Positions 42,974-54,913 of a DNA stretch of 64,000 nt are shown one piece after another. Numbering within the stretch: the stretch's first letter is position 1; every line of letters begins with the position of its first letter. The translations under genes were made by a program, and so were the position numbers. Origin of the DNA: Microbispora sp. H11081 (GTDB lineage Bacteria > Actinomycetota > Actinomycetes > Streptosporangiales > Streptosporangiaceae); NCBI RefSeq assembly GCF_012999535.1, contig NZ_JABBWV010000008.1, positions 1 through 64,000 on the forward strand, in the 5' to 3' direction. The notes beneath the pieces were generated by a model. It was given only the letters and a program-made list of their open reading frames with translations. It was not told the DNA's origin and did no database searches.

Positions 42974-44203
42974 GTGAGCACCGACCCGTGGGGCCGGGTA
43001 GACGAGGACGGCACCGTCTACGTGCGTACGGCTGAGGGAGAACGGGCCGTCGGGTCCTGGCAGGCCGGCGAGCCGGAGGAAGCGCTGGCCTACTACCGCC
43101 GCAAGTTCGACGAGCTGGCGGGCCAGGTGCAGCTCCTGGAGCAGCGGGTCCGCGGCACCGACCTCGCGCCTGCCCAGGCCGAGTCGAGCATCGCCAAGCT
43201 GCGGGAGTCCGTGGCCGAGGCGCACGCGGTCGGCGACCTCGGGTCGCTGCAGGACCGGCTGACGGCGCTGACCGAGCTGGTCGGCAAGCGGCGCGAGGAG
43301 CTGCGGGCCGCCCGCGACCAGGCCAGGGCGCACGCGCGCGAGGTGAAGGAGCGCATCGTCGCCGAGGCCGAGCGCATCGCCGAGGAGACGACGCACTGGA
43401 AGACCGGCGGTGAGCGGCTCCGTCAGCTCGTCGAGGAGTGGAAGGCCGCCGAGCGGGTCGACCGGGCCACCGAGGCGGCGCTGTGGAAGCGACTCTCCAC
43501 GGCGCGTACGGCCTTCGCCAAGCGGCGCAAGGCGTACTTCTCCTCGCTCGACCAGCAGCGCGACGCGGTGCGCGACACCAAGGAGCGCATTGTGAGCGAG
43601 GCGGAGGCGCTGGCGGGCTCCACGGAGTGGAACGCCACCGCGGCCACCTACCGGGAGCTGATGCGCCAGTGGAAGGCCGCGGGCCGCGCCTCCCGCGAGG
43701 TCGAGGACGAGCTGTGGGTGCGCTTCAAGGCCGCCCAGGACCAGTTCTTCCAGGCCCGCTCCGCGGTCTTCGCCGAGCGGGACGCCTCGTTCGCCGCCAA
43801 CGCGGAGGTGAAGGAGAGCCTGCTGACCGAGGCCGAGAAGCTGCTGCCGGTCACCGACGCCCGTGCCGCCCGCGCGGCGCTGCGCGGCATCCTGGAGCGC
43901 TGGGAGGCCGCGGGCCCGGTGCCGCGCGACCAGCGCGACCGCCTGGAGGGCGGGCTACGCAAGGTCGACGACGCGGTCCGCAGGGCCGAGGAGTCGGAGT
44001 GGAAGCGCTCCAACCCCGAGGCCAGGGCCCGCGCCCAGGACACGGTCAACCAGCTCCGCAAGTCGATCGGCCAGCTGGAGACCCGGCTGGCCAAGGCCCA
44101 GGAGGCCGGACGGGACAAGGACGTCAAGGAAGCGGAGGAGGCGCTGGCCGCCCGTCTCTCCTGGCTCCAGGAGGCCGAGCGCACCCTCGCCGAATTCTCC
44201 TAA
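42974..44203 (+). CDS. DUF349 helical-repeat protein
   Basis: 409 residues from a GTG behind GGGAGG. After a short beta region (DEDGTVYVRTAEGERAVGSW) the protein is almost wholly alpha-helical and coiled-coil with at least three DUF349 units recognisable by TTHWKTGGERLRQLVEEWKAA, EWNATAATYRELMRQWKAAG and the ALWKRLSTA / ELWVRFKAAQDQFF that follow each (quoted in part). DUF349 proteins are of unknown role; some bind RNA or nucleoid. Neighbouring relA across the repeat element is a conserved placement. Confidence 0.85.
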   Translation: MSTDPWGRVDEDGTVYVRTAEGERAVGSWQAGEPEEALAYYRRKFDELAGQVQLLEQRVRGTDLAPAQAESSIAKLRESVAEAHAVGDLGSLQDRLTALTELVGKRREELRAARDQARAHAREVKERIVAEAERIAEETTHWKTGGERLRQLVEEWKAAERVDRATEAALWKRLSTARTAFAKRRKAYFSSLDQQRDAVRDTKERIVSEAEALAGSTEWNATAATYRELMRQWKAAGRASREVEDELWVRFKAAQDQFFQARSAVFAERDASFAANAEVKESLLTEAEKLLPVTDARAARAALRGILERWEAAGPVPRDQRDRLEGGLRKVDDAVRRAEESEWKRSNPEARARAQDTVNQLRKSIGQLETRLAKAQEAGRDKDVKEAEEALAARLSWLQEAERTLAEFS

Positions 44204-44219
44204 CCCCCCTCTCCCCCTC

Positions 44220-44555
44220 GGCGTGATCTTGTAGTTTGTCGCACGCCGAGGGGTTGAGCTGGGCGGACACCGGTCGTGATCTTGCAGTTTGTCGCACACC
44301 AGAGGGCTGAACCGGGCCGACACCGTCCGTGATCGTGCAGGCAGCCGGCCTACCCATGCCTCGGCCTGCTCGAACGGCCTTCATGACCTTGCAGGCTGCA
44401 CCGCGCGTCTTGCCCGCGAGTTACCTCCACCGTGTGCAAGATCACGGATAGCGATTCCGCAGCTCACCCGGTCTATGGGTGCGCACACTGCAAGATCACG
44501 GAGGGTGTCGACGCAGGTCAGGCATCATCCCTGCAACAAACTACAAGATCACGCC
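44220..44555. repeat. 336-bp symmetric element built from 53-bp repeats
   Basis: The gap between the convergent DUF349 and relA genes carries a repeat starting GTGATCTTG(C/T)AG. Direct copies begin at 44223, 44276, 44329 and 44383 (steps 53, 53, 54); inverted copies end at 44445, 44499 and 44552 (steps 54, 53). The outer ends form a 23-bp inverted repeat (44220-44242 and 44533-44555) with one mismatch. The first two units are about 80% identical over 53 bases and inverted units share their GTCGACACC-type ends. The start and end positions mirror about 44387. No gene is seen in it. It fills the 373-base gap. Confidence 0.88.
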
Positions 44556-44576
44556 CGTGGGGTGGGGTGGGGGAGG

Positions 44577-46943
<2,367 letters not shown>

Positions 46944-47036
46944 ACAGACTCCTCACGTCGAGTCCAGATTCCACAGTGTATCGGTGCTGCCACAGCACTC
47001 TCGGCCACATGCCCCTCCCCCGGCGGGCCTCCCCGC

Positions 47037-47552
47037 TCAGACGGTGAGCAGGGCGCGTACGTCCAGGCCCGGCAGCCTGTCGCGGCCGGAGAGGAAGGAC
47101 AGCTCCATCAGGAAGGAGACGGCCACGATCTCCGCGCCCGTCCTCCTGACGAGGTCGACGGCGGCCTGGGCCGTGCCGCCCGTGGCGAGGACGTCGTCCA
47201 CGACCAGGACCCGGTCGCCCGGGGCGAACGCGTCGGCGTGCACCTCGATCGTGGCGGAGCCGTACTCGAGATCATAGGACGCCTCGAACGTGTCGGCGGG
47301 CAATTTGCCCTTTTTGCGCACTGGCACGAACCCCGCGCCGCCGCGGTAGGCCACCGGCGCGGCGAGGATGAAGCCCCGGGCCTCGATGCCGACCACCTTG
47401 TCGAACTCAAGACCGTCCCCGAGCTCCGCCACGACCCGGGTGAAGGCGGCGTGGTCCGCCAGGAGCGGGGTGATGTCCTTGAAGAGGATGCCCGGCTTGG
47501 GATAGTCGGGGACGTCCCTGATGAGCGCTGTCCAGTCAGTCACGACGCTCAC
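47037..47552 (-). CDS. apt: adenine phosphoribosyltransferase
   Basis: 171 residues; salvages adenine to AMP using PRPP. PRPP motif [17 protein letters not shown] (about 115-131), the hood region [10 protein letters not shown] and [14 protein letters not shown] (about 56-69) are all present. GTG at 47552 or GTG at 47543 could start it; the second gives MTDWTAL. Between secF (upstream, with terminator) and relA, the common actinobacterial order. Confidence 0.94.
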   Translation of the reverse strand: MSVVTDWTALIRDVPDYPKPGILFKDITPLLADHAAFTRVVAELGDGLEFDKVVGIEARGFILAAPVAYRGGAGFVPVRKKGKLPADTFEASYDLEYGSATIEVHADAFAPGDRVLVVDDVLATGGTAQAAVDLVRRTGAEIVAVSFLMELSFLSGRDRLPGLDVRALLTV

Positions 47553-47571
47553 CCTAGCGGGCCTCCGGCGG

Positions 47572-47604
47572 CCGGAGAGCGACCGGAGAGCGACCGGAGA
47601 GCGG
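47572..47604. repeat. 11-bp tandem repeat, three copies
   Basis: CCGGAGAGCGA at 47572-47582 and 47583-47593, then CCGGAGAGCGG at 47594-47604, just upstream of apt. Possibly a replication-slippage tract. Confidence 0.8.
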
Positions 47605-47665
47605 CCCGGGAACGGCGCAGGACGGGCCCGGGATCAAGCAGGGAGCGGGCCGCGAGAAACGCGAA

Positions 47666-47700
47666 GGCGCCCCCGGAACCGGGCGGGTTCCGGGGGCGCC
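47666..47700 (-). terminator. secDF terminator
   Basis: Perfect 15-bp stem GGCGCCCCCGGAACC / GGTTCCGGGGGCGCC with 5-base loop, 17 bases after the secF stop. Confidence 0.85.
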
Positions 47701-47717
47701 CGCGGCGCGTGCGACGG

Positions 47718-48764
47718 TCAGCGCTTCTTGCGCTTGTCCGTGGCCTGCGCGGTGACGTTCTGCGTCCCGGCGGAGACGGGCTCCTTGGCCGTACGGGCGG
47801 CCTTGGCGGCGGCGAGCTCCTTGGCGTGCACCCGCTGTGCCAGCGCCTGCCACTTGGGCTCCCGCTCCTTGAGCGTCACCAGGATCGGCGTCGCCACGCA
47901 CAGGGACGAGTAGGTGCCGACGACCATGCCCACGAACAGGGCCAGCGACAGGTCCTTCAGCGTGCCCGCGCCGAGCAGCGTGGTGCCGATGAAGAGGATC
48001 GCCGCGACCGGCAGGATCGCCACCAGCGAGGTGTTCAGCGAACGGATCAGCGTGTGGCTGAGCGCGTTGTTGGCGGCCTGCGTGTAGGTCATCTTCGCGC
48101 TCGTGCCGAGCTTGCCCGTGACCTCCTTGATCATGTCGAACACCACGACCGCGTCGTACAGCGAGTAGCCGAGGATCGTGAGGAAGCCGAGCATGGTCGC
48201 CGGGGTGACCTCGAAGCCCGACCAGGCGTAGACGCCCGCGGTGATCACGAGGTCGTGGATGAGGGCGACGATCGCCGCGAGGGCCATCCGCCACTCGAAG
48301 GCCACCGACAGGTACAGCATGATCGCGATCATGAAGACCACGAGGCCGATCCATGCCTTCTGGGAGACCTCGCCTCCCCAGGTCGCGCCGATGACCTGCG
48401 AGCTGACCTGCTCCTCGGAGATGCCGTACTTCCGGGCGATCGTCTCCTGGACCTTGGTCGCCTCCTCGCCCTTGAGGCTCTCGGTGGTGACCCGCCAGTT
48501 GGGGCCGGCCTGCTGCACGATGACCTGGTGCGCTCCGGCGTCCGCCACGGTCTCACGCACCTGCTCGATGCTGGAGCCCGGCGTGCGGGTGAAGTCGAAC
48601 ACCGAGCCGCCGCGGAACTCCACGCCCAGGTTCAGCCCGTTCAGCACCAGGCCCAGGATGGAGACCGCCAGCAGCACCACCGACAGGCCGTACCAGACCT
48701 TGCGCTTGCCGACGAAGTCGATGTTGATGTCGCCGCGGTAGAGGCGGCTGATCACGCCCGGCAT
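47718..48764 (-). CDS. secF: protein translocase subunit SecF
   Basis: 348 residues, six membrane helices of the RND-like SecDF export motor, which uses the proton gradient to pull proteins out. Helix 1 lies at about 25-45 (VWYGLSVVLLAVSILGLVLN); the P4 extracellular domain carries LGVEFRGGSVFDF; then AAIVALIHDLVITAGVYA and LGFLTILGYSLYDAVVVFD hold the conserved acidic and Tyr residues of the family; NTSLVAILPVAAILFIG follows. Basic C-terminal tail. ATG shares a base with the secD stop. Confidence 0.95.
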   Translation of the reverse strand: MPGVISRLYRGDINIDFVGKRKVWYGLSVVLLAVSILGLVLNGLNLGVEFRGGSVFDFTRTPGSSIEQVRETVADAGAHQVIVQQAGPNWRVTTESLKGEEATKVQETIARKYGISEEQVSSQVIGATWGGEVSQKAWIGLVVFMIAIMLYLSVAFEWRMALAAIVALIHDLVITAGVYAWSGFEVTPATMLGFLTILGYSLYDAVVVFDMIKEVTGKLGTSAKMTYTQAANNALSHTLIRSLNTSLVAILPVAAILFIGTTLLGAGTLKDLSLALFVGMVVGTYSSLCVATPILVTLKEREPKWQALAQRVHAKELAAAKAARTAKEPVSAGTQNVTAQATDKRKKR

Positions 48765-50542
48765 CACGCCTCCTGCAGGGTCTGCTCGGCGGGGCTGGTG
48801 CGGCCCATGCGCTCCGCGTCGAGTCCGGACAGCTTGTGGCCCTTCGAGAAGAACCGCAACCGCGCCACGATGGACATCAGCGGCTTGGTGAACAGGAACA
48901 CCACCACGATGTCGATGAGCGTGGTCAGGCCCATCGCGAACGCGAAGCCGGCCACGTCGCCGACCGCGAGGAAGTAGAGCACCACCGCGGCGATGAACAT
49001 GACGGCGTCGGCGACCAGGATGGTGCGCCGGGCACGCCGCCAGGCCACCTCGACCGCCGAGCGCAGGGTGCGGCGGCCCTCCTTGATCTCGTCGCGGATG
49101 CGTTCGAAGTAGACGATGAACGAGTCCGCGGTGATGCCGATCGAGACCACGAGGCCGATGATGTGCGGCAGCGAGAGCCGGAAGCCGGCGTTGTGGCTGA
49201 TCACGTCCACGGTCAGGTACGTGACGGCGGTGGCCACGCCCAGGCTGGCCACGCCGATGAGCCCGAGGCCGCGGTAGTAGAGCAGCAGGTAGAGCACGAC
49301 GATGATCAGGCCGAGCGCGCCGGAGATGAGGCCGCCCCTGAGCTGGTCCTGGCCGAGGGTCGAGGAGACCGACACGACCGAGCTCTGCTGGAACTTGAGC
49401 GGCAGCGCGCCGTACTTGAGCTGGTCGGCCAGCTCGGTGGCGGTCGTCTGGGTGAAGCTGCCGGAGATGCGGGCGCTGCCGCCGGGGATGGCCTCCTCGA
49501 TCGTCGGAGCGACGATGACGACGCCGTCCAGCACGTTGGCGAGCTGGTTGCGCGGGGCGGGCAGGGTGGTGATGCGCCGGGTGATGTCGGAGAAGAGCGA
49601 CGCGCCCTTCGACTTGAAGTCGACCTGGACGATCCACTCACCGGTGGTCGGGTCGGTGCCCGCCTGCGCGCCGCTGATCTCGGTGCCCTGCACCGCGGCC
49701 TTGTCCAGGATGTAGCGGGCCGTGCCGTCGTCGCTGCAGGCGACGATCTGCTTGTTCGGGTCGTCGATGGCGCCCTGGCCGCGGTTCTTCGCGGTGCAGT
49801 CGATCTTGCGGAACTCCTCCAGCAGCGCCGGCTCGATGCCGCTGGTGTCCTGACCGGCGAGTGGGTCGCCTTCGTCCTCCGGAGCGGCGGGCGCCGAGGG
49901 GCTCGGAGCGGCCGTCGGCGACTCCTTGGCCCTGGCTCCCGAGCCCTGCTTCCGTTCGGTCGTCCCTCCCGTCGCGGCGCCGGCCTCCGGTGTCGGCGCG
50001 GTCAGCGCCTTCGACAGTACGCGGCCGGCGGGAGAGGGGTTGGCGGTCGGGGCCGCGCTCTGCCTGGCCGGAGTGGAGTCGCTCGCCGAGGCCGCGGGGG
50101 TCGCCGTGGCCGACCCGCCGGGCGTGGGGGCCGCCGTGGGCACCTCCGCCGGCTGGGTCCTCGCGGCGGCCACCGCGAGCACCTGCCGCATGCGCAGTTC
50201 GGCGGTGGTCGACACCAGCCGGAGCGCCTCGTCCCGGCCCGCGCCCGGAATCTGGATCACGATGTTGTCGTTCGACTTCGCGACCTGGGCGTCGGAGATG
50301 CCGGTGCCGTTGACGCGCTGCCGGATGATCGTCACGGCTCGGTCGAGGCTCTCTTGCGAGGGTGCCCGCCCGTTCACCGTGACCGGCGAGAGCGTCACCG
50401 TGGTGCCGCCCGCGAGGTCGAGGCCGAACTTGGGGACGAACGCCTTCTGGAGGGCGACCGTCGCTCCCATGACGAGGATGAGCGCGAGGAGCAGCAGGAG
50501 TGTCCGTCCTGGCTTGCTCTGGCTACTGGTCGGTGGGGCCAC
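48764..50542 (-). CDS. secD: protein translocase subunit SecD with long Pro/Ala/Ser/Thr insert
   Basis: 592 residues. Helix 1 (about 13-31), FGLDLAGGTTVTL (39-51), the P1 head region, then five more helices with LYYRGLGLIGVASL, LPHIIGLVVSIGITADSFIVYFERIRDEIK (quoted to GITADSF) and FAMGLTTLIDIVVVFLFTKP. Between about 128 and 230 a low-complexity insert rich in Ala, Pro, Ser and Thr interrupts the first extracellular domain, after LRMRQVLAVAA; family members in many bacteria lack it. Start is GTG, with no clear Shine-Dalgarno, 41 bases after yajC. Confidence 0.94.
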   Translation of the reverse strand: MAPPTSSQSKPGRTLLLLLALILVMGATVALQKAFVPKFGLDLAGGTTVTLSPVTVNGRAPSQESLDRAVTIIRQRVNGTGISDAQVAKSNDNIVIQIPGAGRDEALRLVSTTAELRMRQVLAVAAARTQPAEVPTAAPTPGGSATATPAASASDSTPARQSAAPTANPSPAGRVLSKALTAPTPEAGAATGGTTERKQGSGARAKESPTAAPSPSAPAAPEDEGDPLAGQDTSGIEPALLEEFRKIDCTAKNRGQGAIDDPNKQIVACSDDGTARYILDKAAVQGTEISGAQAGTDPTTGEWIVQVDFKSKGASLFSDITRRITTLPAPRNQLANVLDGVVIVAPTIEEAIPGGSARISGSFTQTTATELADQLKYGALPLKFQQSSVVSVSSTLGQDQLRGGLISGALGLIIVVLYLLLYYRGLGLIGVASLGVATAVTYLTVDVISHNAGFRLSLPHIIGLVVSIGITADSFIVYFERIRDEIKEGRRTLRSAVEVAWRRARRTILVADAVMFIAAVVLYFLAVGDVAGFAFAMGLTTLIDIVVVFLFTKPLMSIVARLRFFSKGHKLSGLDAERMGRTSPAEQTLQEA

Positions 50543-50583
50543 TGGAGGTCAGTTCTTTCGTCGAAAGGTTGTGATCAGCCTAC

Positions 50584-50949
50584 TCAGGACTGCTTGGTGC
50601 TCGTGTCGTCACCGTTCCCCGTGTCGGTACGCTCCGTCACGGTCCCCTCGGCCTCCACGTCGGTCACGTCGTCAACGGGAGTGACCACCCTGCCGATCGC
50701 CGCCTTGAGCCAGCGGGTCTCGACACCGGGGGCCACCTCCAGCACGACGTCCTCGTCCTGCAGGGCGACGACCGTCGCGAACAATCCTGTCGTGGTCACC
50801 ACCCGGACACCCGGAGTGAGGGAGTTCTGCATCTGGATCTGCTCCTGCTGCCGCTTGCGCTGGGGGCGGATCAGGAGGAAGTAGAACACCACTACCAGCA
50901 AGATCAGTGGCAGGAACGTCCCAAGCGGGCTGTTACCCACGGGGGCCAC
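50584..50949 (-). CDS. yajC: preprotein translocase subunit YajC
   Basis: 121 residues, one N-terminal helix (about 12-26, FLPLILLVVVFYFLLIRPQ), the QRKRQQEQ segment and the YajC beta domain with GVRVVTTTGLFATVVAL. Acidic C-terminal tail. Partner of SecDF, first gene of the operon. GTG at 50949 or at 50940 may be the start; the second is better spaced from GGAAGGG. Confidence 0.92.
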   Translation of the reverse strand: MAPVGNSPLGTFLPLILLVVVFYFLLIRPQRKRQQEQIQMQNSLTPGVRVVTTTGLFATVVALQDEDVVLEVAPGVETRWLKAAIGRVVTPVDDVTDVEAEGTVTERTDTGNGDDTSTKQS

Positions 50950-51057
50950 CCTTCCGTAACGTGATGAACCGGCCTGACGCCGGAGGTCTTGTGCGCTTCA
51001 CACGCGGGCCACCTCGACGCTTTCTCGTGTCGGCGTGAGCGGCCAGTCAAGCCACGC

Positions 51058-51087
51058 AGTGTATGCGAGCCCGCAGAAGCCCGGCAA
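51058..51087 (-). promoter_or_regulatory. candidate yajC-secDF promoter
   Basis: Minus strand: TTGCCG (51087-51082), 18-base spacer, TACACT (51063-51058), about 110 bases before yajC. The 250-base gap between ruvB and yajC otherwise shows nothing definite. Confidence 0.45.
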
Positions 51088-51199
51088 CGAACCCACGGCT
51101 TGGCGGGCAGGAAAGTTCCCGTTTCAGGGGCTTCGCAATCGGTCTGTTACCTCTTTGCCCCGGTTTCCGCTTCTACCCGCCGCGCCGGGGGGAGTGCCC

Positions 51200-52249
51200 T
51201 CATTCCTCGTCGAAGAGCGTGGGCGAGGGGGCCCAGCCGACGGCGTCGGGAGGCGCGGCCAGGCCCAGGTGCGCCCAGGCGGCCGCGGTGGCGACGCGGC
51301 CGCGCGGCGTTCGGGCCAGCAGGCCCTGCCGCACCAGGAAGGGCTCCGCCACGACCTCGACGGTCTCCGGCTCCTCCCCCACGGCCACCGCGAGGGTCGA
51401 CAGGCCGACCGGGCCGCCGCCGAACTTGCGCAGCAACGCGTCGAGCACGGCCCGGTCGAGCCGGTCCAGACCTTCGGCGTCAACCTCGTACAGGTTGAGC
51501 GCCGCCCTGGCGACGTCCCTGGTGATGACGCCTTCCGCGCGCACCTCGGAGAAGTCGCGCACCCGCCGCAGCAGGCGGTTGGCGATCCGGGGCGTGCCCC
51601 GGGAGCGGCGGGCGATCTCATGGGCGCCCTCGTCCGGCAGGTCGAGCGACAGCAGCCGGGCGGAGCGCCGCAGCACCTGCTCCAGCTCGGCCACCTCGTA
51701 GAAGTCCATGTGGGCGGTGAAGCCGAACCTGTCGCGCAGCGGCGCGGGCAGCAGCCCGGCCCGCGTGGTCGCCCCGACCAGCGTGAACGGGGCGATGTCG
51801 AGCGGGATCGAGGTGGCGCCCGGGCCCTTGCCGACGACGATGTCGACCCGGAAGTCCTCCATGGCGAGGTAGAGCATCTCCTCGGCCGGGCGGGCCATCC
51901 GGTGGATCTCGTCGATGAACAGGACCTCGCCTTCGGCCAGCGTGGACAGGATCGCGGCGAGGTCGCCCGCGCGCTCCAGCGCGGGACCCGAGGTCATCCG
52001 CAGCGGCGCGCCCAGCTCGGAGGCGATGATCATGGCGAGCGTCGTCTTGCCGAGCCCGGGGCCCCCGCTCATCAGGACGTGGTCGGGCGGGCGGTTGCGG
52101 CGCAGCGCGCTCTCCAGCACCAGCGAGAGCTGCTCGCGCACCCGGCCCTGCCCGATGAACTCGTCCAGCCGCCGGGGACGCAGCGCGGCCTCGATCGCCC
52201 GCTCGTCGCCCGCCGGTTCCGGCGACACGAGATCCCGCTCGACGCTCAC
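51200..52249 (-). CDS. ruvB: Holliday junction branch migration ATPase RuvB
   Basis: 349 residues, AAA+ motor. [18 protein letters not shown], Walker [10 protein letters not shown] (62-70), Walker [10 protein letters not shown], sensor 1 [18 protein letters not shown] (with the arginine finger) and the C-terminal winged helix ([26 protein letters not shown]). Starts at GTG 52249; ATG at 52270 is in frame and would add seven residues. Last gene of ruvCAB. Confidence 0.96.
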   Translation of the reverse strand: MSVERDLVSPEPAGDERAIEAALRPRRLDEFIGQGRVREQLSLVLESALRRNRPPDHVLMSGGPGLGKTTLAMIIASELGAPLRMTSGPALERAGDLAAILSTLAEGEVLFIDEIHRMARPAEEMLYLAMEDFRVDIVVGKGPGATSIPLDIAPFTLVGATTRAGLLPAPLRDRFGFTAHMDFYEVAELEQVLRRSARLLSLDLPDEGAHEIARRSRGTPRIANRLLRRVRDFSEVRAEGVITRDVARAALNLYEVDAEGLDRLDRAVLDALLRKFGGGPVGLSTLAVAVGEEPETVEVVAEPFLVRQGLLARTPRGRVATAAAWAHLGLAAPPDAVGWAPSPTLFDEE

Positions 52250-52328
52250 TCGACACCATCCGCTCGGCATGCCGGGACCCGTCCGCTTCCCGGTGAAAAT
52301 TTCATCGAACCATCAGCCCGGCACGCGG

Positions 52329-52949
52329 TCACCGTGTGCTCAGCGCGCGCAGGGCGGACCGCAGCAGCACGGCCACCCGCGGCTCGCGACCGGCCGCGAC
52401 CTCCGCCTCGGCCTCCGGGGTCACCGCCGCCACCGCCTCGTCGGCGTCGCGGGACGAGTAGCCCAGCCCCACCAGCCCGGAGTGGACCTGCTCGCGCCAG
52501 GCCGGCGCGGCGGCCGATCCGTTCAGCGCGGCCTCGACGGGCCCGGATGGGGCGCCGAGCTTGTCCTTGAGTTCGAGCACGATGCGCTGGGCGCCCTTCT
52601 GGCCGATGCCCGGCACCATCGTCAGCGCCTTGATGTCGGCGCTCGCCACCGCGACGCGCAGCGCGTTGGGCGCGTGGACCGCCAGCATGGCCAGGGCCAG
52701 GCGCGGCCCGACCCCGCTGGCCGTCTGGAGCAGTTCGAAGACCCCGCGCTCGTCGTCGGTGGCGAAGCCGTACAACGTGAGCGACTCCTCGCGGACGACG
52801 AGCGAGGTGGACAGCCGGGCGGGCTCGCCGACGCGCAGCCCGGCCAGGGTCGCGGGGGCGCAGTGGACGAGCATCCCGACCCCGCCCACCTCGACCACGG
52901 CGCTGTCGGCCCCGATGGCCGCCACCTGCCCCGCAACGGATGCGATCAC
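52329..52949 (-). CDS. ruvA: Holliday junction DNA helicase subunit RuvA
   Basis: 206 residues. OB domain I ([20 protein letters not shown]), helix-hairpin-helix domain II ([37 protein letters not shown]) and the small C-terminal domain III that binds RuvB ([17 protein letters not shown]). GTG start overlaps ruvC (GTGA). 79 bases lie before ruvB. Confidence 0.95.
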   Translation of the reverse strand: MIASVAGQVAAIGADSAVVEVGGVGMLVHCAPATLAGLRVGEPARLSTSLVVREESLTLYGFATDDERGVFELLQTASGVGPRLALAMLAVHAPNALRVAVASADIKALTMVPGIGQKGAQRIVLELKDKLGAPSGPVEAALNGSAAAPAWREQVHSGLVGLGYSSRDADEAVAAVTPEAEAEVAAGREPRVAVLLRSALRALSTR

Positions 52950-53548
52950 CGCGTGCTCCCTCCCCGGTCCGTACGCCCGGCCGCGACGTCGCCGGGCGTC
53001 CCAGTCCTACCAGAGCCGGCGGGCCCCGCACCGCCGTTGCGGGCCCTGGCCAGGGCGTCGGCCAGGCGGTTCTGCACGCCGCCGCGCCAGACGTGGCAGA
53101 TGGCCAGGGCGAGCGCGTCCGCGGCGTCCGCGGGCTTCGGCATCGCGTCGAGGCGCAGCAGCCGGGTGACCATCGTGCCGACCTGTTTCTTGTCGGCGTT
53201 GCCGTTGCCCGTGATCGCGGCCTTGACCTCGCTCGGCGTGTGCAGCGCGACCGGCAGGCCCCGCCTGGCCGCGCAGACGATCGCGACGGCGGACGCCTGG
53301 GCCGTCCCCATGACCGTACGGAGGTTGTGCTGGGCGAAGACCCGCTCGACGGCGACCGCGTCCGGCCTTATCTCGTCGAGCCACCGCTCGATCTCCGCCT
53401 CGATGACGACCAGCCGGGACCCGATGTCGTCGTCGGCCGGAGTGCGGACCACTCCCACGGACAGCAGGCTCAGCGGGGCGCCGGGACGGCCCTCCACGGC
53501 GCCGAGACCGCACCGCGTCAGCCCCGGGTCCACCCCCATCACCCGCAT
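52946..53548 (-). CDS. ruvC: crossover junction endodeoxyribonuclease RuvC
   Basis: 200 residues. Resolves Holliday junctions; RNase H fold with four acidic residues: Asp7 in [11 protein letters not shown], Glu in [10 protein letters not shown], and two Asp in the [18 protein letters not shown] segment (here [15 protein letters not shown]). Basic, Gly/Thr-rich C-terminal tail. ATG 53548 matches most family starts, but a GTG at 53563, seven bases after GGGAGG, has the better ribosome site and would add five residues. Confidence 0.93.
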   Translation of the reverse strand: MRVMGVDPGLTRCGLGAVEGRPGAPLSLLSVGVVRTPADDDIGSRLVVIEAEIERWLDEIRPDAVAVERVFAQHNLRTVMGTAQASAVAIVCAARRGLPVALHTPSEVKAAITGNGNADKKQVGTMVTRLLRLDAMPKPADAADALALAICHVWRGGVQNRLADALARARNGGAGPAGSGRTGTPGDVAAGRTDRGGSTR

Positions 53549-53684
53549 CTGGGGCAACCGCACCGGCACGCCTCCCTGGTCCCCGCCGGCGCGGCCGCCG
53601 CACCTCATCGCCACCGTCACCGCCGCCGCGCCGAACATACGTTCGGCCGGTCACTCTATCGCGATCAGCGGCGGCGCGGGCGGA

Positions 53685-54848
53685 TCAGAAGTAGTCGATC
53701 ATGTACGCGGCGCAGCCGAAGGCCGAGTCCAGCGCGTCGTCGGCCTCGGGCGAGCCGCCCGCCAGCAGACCGGCGCGGCGGAGCGTGGCCGTGGAGACCC
53801 CGGCGAACAGGGCGGACATCCCGCCGATCGAGAGCCGGGAGCCCTCCCCCCGCGCGGCGTCGAGGCGCGTCGCGGTGCCGGAGCCGCCGTCCACCCGCAG
53901 CAGCCACTCGCCCGTGTTGCCGGGGCGGTGGGAGTCGGTCACCTCGACGGGGACCTCGACGGACACGCCGGCGGGGAAGCCACGCGCCTCGACCGCGGCG
54001 GGCAGGTCGACCAGCCGGAACATCCACCGGGTGTGGGCGACCTCGTCCTTCGACCGCTCCCGCAGCATCCAGAGCATCGGGTCGTCCGGGCCGACGCAGG
54101 CGGTCACCGACTTCGCGACGGACGAGGCGCTGCCGACCATCGACCACAGGGTCCTGGCCGTCGCCTCCGACCCCGCGACCAGGTTGTCGACCTCGATGTC
54201 CCCGTTCCTCCACCGGTAGACGACGAACCCGTCCTCGGCGAGGTAGCAGAAGTCGTCGTCGTCCTCCAGCCACAGGCGCCAGGTCCGCTCGTCCATGCAC
54301 AGCGGCCCGCTCGCGCGGGAGGCGGCGTGCACCCTGGCGATCAGGGCGACCAGTTCGGCCGCGTCGGACAGGCCCATCCTGCGCAGCTTGACCGCGCCGC
54401 CCGGGTCGCCCACCGTACGCAGGGCCTCGGTGGGCACGGTGATCCGCTGGAACACGCCCGCGTGCTCGTAGCCGACGCTGCGGTACAGCGGCGTGGTGGC
54501 CGGGTAGAGCGCGGAGACCGCCTGGCCGAGCACCGCGCAACGCTCGATCACGGCCTCCATGAGCGCACGGCCCACTCCCCTGCCGCGGTCCTCCGGCGCC
54601 ACCGTCACCCCCGCCACGCCGCCCATCGGCTGCGGGCGGCCGTGCCACCACTGGACGTACGGGTTGATCCTGGCCGCGCCGAGGAGGCGGGTGCCGTCGA
54701 AGGCGCCCAGATAACGGCCCTCGGGCAGCATCGGGGAGACGAGTTCGCGCCACGTTCGCGCGCTGTCGCCTGACAACGGGCCGAAGGCACGCCTGCGGGA
54801 GTCGAGGACGGCGTCCAGGTCGTCGCTCGTGAGATCACGGATTTCCAC
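53685..54848 (-). CDS. Eis-like GNAT N-acetyltransferase
   Basis: 387 residues from a GTG at 54848. Architecture as in mycobacterial Eis: a first GNAT domain with the acetyl-CoA loop VAPEDRGRGVGRALMEAVIER (quoted to VAPEDRGRGVGRAL), a second GNAT-like domain, and a C-terminal SCP2-like region from about 285. The protein ends in DYF; in Eis the terminal carboxylate acts as general base, and a Phe end is kept here. Eis enzymes acetylate aminoglycosides and other amines at several sites. Substrate here is not known. Confidence 0.82.
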   Translation of the reverse strand: MEIRDLTSDDLDAVLDSRRRAFGPLSGDSARTWRELVSPMLPEGRYLGAFDGTRLLGAARINPYVQWWHGRPQPMGGVAGVTVAPEDRGRGVGRALMEAVIERCAVLGQAVSALYPATTPLYRSVGYEHAGVFQRITVPTEALRTVGDPGGAVKLRRMGLSDAAELVALIARVHAASRASGPLCMDERTWRLWLEDDDDFCYLAEDGFVVYRWRNGDIEVDNLVAGSEATARTLWSMVGSASSVAKSVTACVGPDDPMLWMLRERSKDEVAHTRWMFRLVDLPAAVEARGFPAGVSVEVPVEVTDSHRPGNTGEWLLRVDGGSGTATRLDAARGEGSRLSIGGMSALFAGVSTATLRRAGLLAGGSPEADDALDSAFGCAAYMIDYF

Positions 54849-54913
54849 AGCAGGCCAAACTATGCGGGCGCCGGTTGCCGCTGCCACCGGTTTTCCGCCT
54901 ACGGCTCCGCCCC

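Noticed and set aside
47553..47717. secDF, apt and relA as one transcript
   Set aside because: A 15-bp stem terminator after secF argues for separate transcription of apt-relA.
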